This document shows positions 48,925 through 52,973 of a stretch of DNA of 52,973 nt, piece after piece (positions within the stretch are counted from its first letter, which is position 1; the number at the start of each line of letters is the position of its first letter). The notes beneath the pieces are model-generated. The model made no database searches. It saw nothing but the letters and a program-made list of their open reading frames with translations, and was not told where the DNA came from. The translations under genes were made by a program, and so were the position numbers. The stretch comes from an uncultured Phascolarctobacterium sp. (GTDB lineage Bacteria > Bacillota > Negativicutes > Acidaminococcales > Acidaminococcaceae), in NCBI RefSeq assembly GCF_900770955.1, contig NZ_CAAGLX010000018.1:1-52973 (forward strand). The letters are read 5' to 3'.

Positions 48925-51021
48925 ATGACGAAAGACAAAAAATTGCTGGCTATCTCTGTATTGTGTGCAGTTGCCAGTGCTGGCTTTGTAATATCTGCGA
49001 GTGCAGCAGATACTGCCCTGCAAGGGGATTTGGCTGAAGTGGTTGTAGAGGGAAAAAGAAGTGTAGACTCAGAATATGCTGGTGGCTTTGTTGGAAGAGG
49101 CGGAAACATAGGTGTTTTGGGGCGTCAAGACTATATGGAAACACCTATGCAAGTTACTTCTATTACTGCAAAAGCAATTGATACTGTTAAGTTGCCAGGT
49201 CAGACTTTAACGCAAGCTGTAACTTTGGATCCAGCTGTTCGTGCAAGAGGCGGCAATGCCTATAATGATATAAGTATTCGTGGTTACTCAGTTAGTCCTC
49301 ATGATTATTATGTGGATGGTATATATGGATTGATGTGTCAGTCTTCTATTCCTACGAACTGGTTGGAACGTATAGATGTTATTTCAGGACCGTCTACATT
49401 TACACATGGTGGGTCATCGGCTGGTAAGAGTGTTAGTGGTGCAATAGATCTTATTCCCAAAAAAGCAAAAGATAATCCGACGCTTAATTTTACAGAAACA
49501 TTTTCTGGACGTGGAAATTGGACTGAAGCAGTTGATATTGGTCAACGATTCGGTAAAGAGAAGGAATGGGGCATAAGAGTAAATGGTGCATACTCTGATG
49601 GTGAAACCTTCCGTAAAAAAGAAGATATGACAATGGGAAATATTTTTGTTGATATAGACTATAACAAAAAAAATACACGCGCAAACTTCTTTTATGGACA
49701 TACACATGTTAAAGAGATGGCTCCAGATCTTCCTCTCAAGTTAGGAAAATTTAATGTTCCTGCTGCACCTAAGCTAGATACGAATTTTCAGGCATCTTGG
49801 ACCGATTATTCTTACAATACGGATATTCTCGGAATTTCTTTTGAACATGATTTCAACAAGAATTTAACATGGTTTTTGAAGGCAGGATATCAAGATGAAG
49901 ATTGGTATAGCTGTTTTGAATCATATTATCCGACTCTTGTTAGTGATAAAGGTGATTTTGAGTCGTATATTGAACAGGTACCTATTCGCTTGTTCCGTAA
50001 ATCGGCTTCTACAGGAGCGAAGCTTAATTTCGAAACAGGTAAAGTAAAACACAATGTTGTAGTAAGTGCAGATAAATCATGGAAAAGTGGCTATTGGGGA
50101 GATTGGGCTGCAGGTTATGACTACATCTACAATGGTAATATCTATGATAATTCTATCGAACAGTCTCAGAAACCTTCTGTAGATCATTTGGATTGGGGAC
50201 CGTATGCAAAACAAACCAGCTATGGTTTTTCTTTTATTGATAAAATTGAAGCTGGCAAATTTACAACATTATTAGGACTTCGTCACCAAAAGGATCATAC
50301 TTCTGGAGCATACAAAGGTTCTGCTAATGCACCATCACTGGGAGTGATGTATAAGTTTGACGATAAGTTGGCTGCTTATGGAAACTGGATTCAAGGTATC
50401 ACTCCGGGTATAGTTGTTGGCTCTCGATATAAAAATAAGGGTGATGTTCTTGATCCTGTTAAAACTACACAACGTGAATTGGGCTTAAAATGGGATAATG
50501 GCAATATCGGCGGAACGGCATCTTATTTTTATGTAAACCAAATGATTGCTGTTGCAGATAACAATAACGTCCTTGGGTATGATGGACATCAAATGAGCAA
50601 AGGATTACAAGTTAATACATTTGGTGAACCTATTAAAGGGTTGCATCTCATGGGAGGATTCATGTATATGGAATCGACGAACAAGGGTGGGTCCTATGAT
50701 GGTCTTTATGTAAATAGTCAGCCAAAATGGAATGCTACATTGGGTATGGAATACGATATTAATGATAGATTTGCGCTGACTAGCCGTGCAGTATACAATG
50801 GCAGTTCTTGGGCTGACAGTAGTAATACTAAGAGGATATCTCCTTGGACTCGTTTAGATTTGGGAGCAAAGTATACGTGGATGCAAAATAATAAGCCTAT
50901 CACATTGGCACTGAATGTATACAACGTATTGGACCATAGATATTGGTATGGTAATGGGAATAATACCATTATGCTTGGTACTCCGCGTACTGCTGTTATT
51001 TCTCTGAGCATGGATTTCTAA
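48925..51021 (+). CDS. TonB-dependent outer-membrane receptor, probable cobalamin/corrinoid receptor
   Basis: The 698-residue product has an N-terminal signal peptide (LLAISVLCAVASAGFVISAS, cut after ASA), a TonB-box-like LAEVVVEGKR, a plug domain with RGGNAYNDISIRGYS and IDVISGPSTFTHGGSSAG, and a C-terminal beta-barrel ending in Phe (VISLSMDF), the BAM signal. The cobalamin riboswitch upstream and a binding protein plus FecCD permease downstream make corrinoids the likely ligand; siderophores remain possible. ATG 48925 is 7 nt from GAGGTG. Codon use (aga, ata, tta) is unlike that of neighbouring genes. Confidence 0.92.
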   Translation: MTKDKKLLAISVLCAVASAGFVISASAADTALQGDLAEVVVEGKRSVDSEYAGGFVGRGGNIGVLGRQDYMETPMQVTSITAKAIDTVKLPGQTLTQAVTLDPAVRARGGNAYNDISIRGYSVSPHDYYVDGIYGLMCQSSIPTNWLERIDVISGPSTFTHGGSSAGKSVSGAIDLIPKKAKDNPTLNFTETFSGRGNWTEAVDIGQRFGKEKEWGIRVNGAYSDGETFRKKEDMTMGNIFVDIDYNKKNTRANFFYGHTHVKEMAPDLPLKLGKFNVPAAPKLDTNFQASWTDYSYNTDILGISFEHDFNKNLTWFLKAGYQDEDWYSCFESYYPTLVSDKGDFESYIEQVPIRLFRKSASTGAKLNFETGKVKHNVVVSADKSWKSGYWGDWAAGYDYIYNGNIYDNSIEQSQKPSVDHLDWGPYAKQTSYGFSFIDKIEAGKFTTLLGLRHQKDHTSGAYKGSANAPSLGVMYKFDDKLAAYGNWIQGITPGIVVGSRYKNKGDVLDPVKTTQRELGLKWDNGNIGGTASYFYVNQMIAVADNNNVLGYDGHQMSKGLQVNTFGEPIKGLHLMGGFMYMESTNKGGSYDGLYVNSQPKWNATLGMEYDINDRFALTSRAVYNGSSWADSSNTKRISPWTRLDLGAKYTWMQNNKPITLALNVYNVLDHRYWYGNGNNTIMLGTPRTAVISLSMDF

Positions 51022-51113
51022 TATATAAAAATATCAATTGTACTTAGGTTGGATTCTTGTTTTTTAACTAACAGTGACAGTGGATAAAATTTTATAATGG
51101 GCAAAACCTTTGG

Positions 51114-51140
51114 GGCACAAAGAGTATCTTTGTGCCTTTT
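51114..51140 (+). terminator. Terminator after the receptor gene
   Basis: GGCACAAAGA (51114-51123) pairs perfectly with TCTTTGTGCC (51127-51136), then TTTT. It may reduce but not abolish read-through into the binding-protein gene. Confidence 0.82.
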
Positions 51141-51178
51141 AAGGTATGTTAAGGTAAAGTTGATTTTACGAGAGATAT

Positions 51179-52279
51179 ATGAATGTGAATAAAAAGAAAT
51201 TTATTGTGGAAATTGCTGTTATTCTATTTATTTCTTCTGTGTTGTCAGGTTGCTCAATTTATTCAAAAGACTCTTCCGCACAGATTAAACAATCTGATAG
51301 AGCTCGAGAAGTGAAAACATTGAACGTTGCAGAATATTCTGTTTTAGGGCATTCTATACAACATTTTGAAAAAAATCCTCAAAGAGTCATTGCTGACGGA
51401 TTGGGTGAAACCGAAATGGTACTTGCTTTTGCAGATCCTGAAACAATATTAGCTGTATATGGTTTTTACAATCTTCATGATTTTGTTAAACCACAGTTTA
51501 AGGAAAAACTAAATAAACTGCATATTCTTAAACAAGGTGAAACAAATAAAGAGTTAATCCTTAGTCTTCAACCAGATTTGATTATTGCTGAGCAATGTAG
51601 CTTTGTTTCAAAATCACTTGGAACTACAGAGTTTTGGAATAAAAGAGGAATTAAAACTTACGTCCCGGCTAATACGAATAGTCCTGGAAAACACATAGTT
51701 AAGGAGTCAATAGAAATAGAGAAACAATATATTAGGGATTTTGGCATCATATTCGGAAAGGAAAAGTTAGCTGATATGTATGTAAAGGATATTGAGCAGA
51801 CATTACAATTTTTCCAGAAAAGAGCGAAGAATGGTTCTAAGCAGCGTGTGATGGTAGTAGAAAATTTTGGTAAAACTATTGCATCGTATGATAAAACTAA
51901 ATTAGTAGGGGATATGGTTCTTAAACTTGGGGGGACTATTCCTGAGACTCAACCAATTTTAGGAGAAGAAGACCTTTTGCAAGAAAATCCAGACATAATT
52001 TTCGTTGTATGCAGTGATGGGGATCGTGGAAAGTGCATGGAATTCTTTTTAAGAAAACCTCAATTCCGGACAATAAATGCAATAAAAAGAAAAAAAGTGT
52101 ATAGTATAGAGCTTGAATCAATGTACGGAGCTGGATTGCGAGTCAAAGATGGTTTAGAACGTATTGGTCTTGTACTATATCCAGAATTTGAGGAGGAATA
52201 TAGAAGTACACAAAATAATACTATAAATCCAAGCTATATTGATTGGTTGGATTACAAAAGTGCAGCAGATTTTGAGTGA
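51179..52279 (+). CDS. ABC transporter substrate-binding lipoprotein (BtuF/FepB type)
   Basis: A 366-residue class III periplasmic binding protein with the lipobox VLSGC. The two alpha/beta lobes are joined by a long helix (residues ~190-225). FEKNPQRVIADGLGETEMVL and LSLQPDLIIAEQC are typical of the siderophore/B12 group. Given the riboswitch-controlled receptor upstream and the FecCD permease downstream, it probably delivers a corrinoid to the permease. The SD is weak (GAGAG). Composition is AT-rich like the receptor. The C-terminal tail (NPSYIDWLDYKSAADFE) is unusual. Confidence 0.88.
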   Translation: MNVNKKKFIVEIAVILFISSVLSGCSIYSKDSSAQIKQSDRAREVKTLNVAEYSVLGHSIQHFEKNPQRVIADGLGETEMVLAFADPETILAVYGFYNLHDFVKPQFKEKLNKLHILKQGETNKELILSLQPDLIIAEQCSFVSKSLGTTEFWNKRGIKTYVPANTNSPGKHIVKESIEIEKQYIRDFGIIFGKEKLADMYVKDIEQTLQFFQKRAKNGSKQRVMVVENFGKTIASYDKTKLVGDMVLKLGGTIPETQPILGEEDLLQENPDIIFVVCSDGDRGKCMEFFLRKPQFRTINAIKRKKVYSIELESMYGAGLRVKDGLERIGLVLYPEFEEEYRSTQNNTINPSYIDWLDYKSAADFE

Positions 52280-52470
52280 AATATAAGTAACTTAGTGTAT
52301 CTAGCTTATTGTTTTTTTGATTTATGGTAAAAACAGATACACTGTTTCTGCAATTTAATTCTAAAAAATATAATAACAATTTCACTTATCTAATAAAATA
52401 AATTTAGATAAATGTTAAGAATGTTTTCGATAATAAGTTTTGTATATATCTTAACATAGGGAGAAAGATA
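52280..52470. other. Repeat-rich intergenic region before the permease
   Basis: Three inverted repeats follow one another: AGTGTATCT/AGATACACT (52294-52302 and 52335-52343), TTATCTAA/TTAGATAA (52386-52393 and 52404-52411) and ATGTTAAGA/TCTTAACAT (52412-52420 and 52449-52457), the last ending next to the SD. The first is a possible terminator, the second a possible operator, the third may hide the SD. No promoter with both boxes is clear. Confidence 0.5.
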
Positions 52471-52973
52471 ATGGTTGAATTTTTAAAGAAACAGGAGTAC
52501 TTATTCATCTGTCTAACCTTGTTTGCTTTGCTGGTTGTAGCTTTGTTTTGGGCGCTATCAATCGGTACAGTTAAGCTGCCATTGATAAATATTTACAATA
52601 CTGTTGTAGAGCAGCTTTTCAGCGGGCAGCCTATCGAAGGCGTTGACCGCGGTCCGGTGCATGATATTATCTGGCTGCTGCGTTTGCCGCGTCTGGTACT
52701 GGCTGCCTTAGTGGGCATGGGTCTTTCGGTCTGCGGTGTTATCATGCAGGCTGTAGTAAAGAACCCCTTGGCTGACCCGTATATTCTGGGTATTTCCTCC
52801 GGTGCTTCGCTGGGTGCGACGGCAGCAATTTTGCTCGGTATCGGCGTAGCATTAGGTGAAAACTTTGTCGGCATTGCCGCCTTTATCGGTGCCTTTGCTA
52901 TGTCGCTGGGCGTACTGTTTATCTCTAATCTTGGCGGTCGCAGCAATTCCGTCAAGCTGCTTTTGGCAGGCAT
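52471..52973 (+). CDS. Iron/cobalamin ABC transporter permease, FecCD family (3' truncated by window edge)
   Basis: An open frame of 167 codons runs off the window. It starts MVEFLKKQEYLFICLTLFAL and contains the family signature WLLRLPRLVLAALVGMG, QAVVKNPLADPYILGISSGA and SLGATAAILLG. FecCD/BtuC permeases form the dimeric channel for corrinoids, hemes or siderophores. The SD is GGGAGAAAG. After about 52600 the codon use returns to the GC-richer style of the ribosomal cluster, unlike the preceding two genes. Confidence 0.93.
   Translation, partial: MVEFLKKQEYLFICLTLFALLVVALFWALSIGTVKLPLINIYNTVVEQLFSGQPIEGVDRGPVHDIIWLLRLPRLVLAALVGMGLSVCGVIMQAVVKNPLADPYILGISSGASLGATAAILLGIGVALGENFVGIAAFIGAFAMSLGVLFISNLGGRSNSVKLLLAG

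Overview
The window reads as chromosomal DNA of an anaerobic, diderm Firmicute, most likely a Negativicute (Acidaminococcaceae such as Phascolarctobacterium or Acidaminococcus; the genus is inference). Gene order is Firmicute-like: tuf-S10-spc-alpha ribosomal cluster, the yacL-ispD-ispF-gltX-cysS-mrnC-rlmB-yacP-sigH cluster, and rplU-prp-rpmA with a cleavable L27. Yet it carries a TonB-dependent outer-membrane receptor, which needs an outer membrane. A class III (oxygen-sensitive) ribonucleotide reductase and ferredoxin-type proteins fit an anaerobe.

Layout. 1-14686: end of tuf, a structured leader, then an uninterrupted run of 30 genes from rpsJ to rplQ containing secY, adk, infA and rpoA; map is absent from its usual place. 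14690-18402: a fumarylacetoacetase-family enzyme, a YegP-like protein, a membrane metallophosphoesterase and a HAD-IIA phosphatase. 18527-28246: CarD-like regulator behind two consensus promoters, then the conserved PIN/TRAM, isoprenoid, tRNA-synthetase and RNA-processing cluster ending in sigH behind its own consensus promoter. 28260-31116: a small P-loop protein, phosphofructokinase, uppP and tRNA-Thr(UGU). 31199-34694: an 80-nt candidate RNA on the minus strand, a DAACS symporter, guaA. 34836-38241: flavodoxin-ferredoxin protein, RNase G, L21 leader, rplU-prp-rpmA. 38260-40694: minus-strand alcohol dehydrogenase with a structured terminated leader, and a DMT permease. 40854-44510: nrdD-nrdG behind two NrdR-like boxes, then a degenerate HD-GYP protein. 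44600-48084: a ~220-nt structured RNA of unknown class, then an amino-acid ABC transporter with two substrate-binding proteins. 48085-52973: a cobalamin riboswitch, a TonB-dependent receptor, a lipoprotein binding protein and the start of a FecCD permease, together a corrinoid uptake system; the receptor and binding protein are visibly AT-richer than the rest.

The least explained parts are three RNA elements: 44634-44854 (about 220 nt, closed by a 9-bp end-to-end stem), 31199-31278 (minus) and 39555-39640 (minus). Each has a near-consensus sigma-A promoter and an intrinsic terminator, and I recognise none of them. A standalone BrxF-like P-loop ATPase and the tandem NrdR-like boxes are the next most interesting. 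I found no CRISPR array, insertion sequence, prophage or complete defence system.
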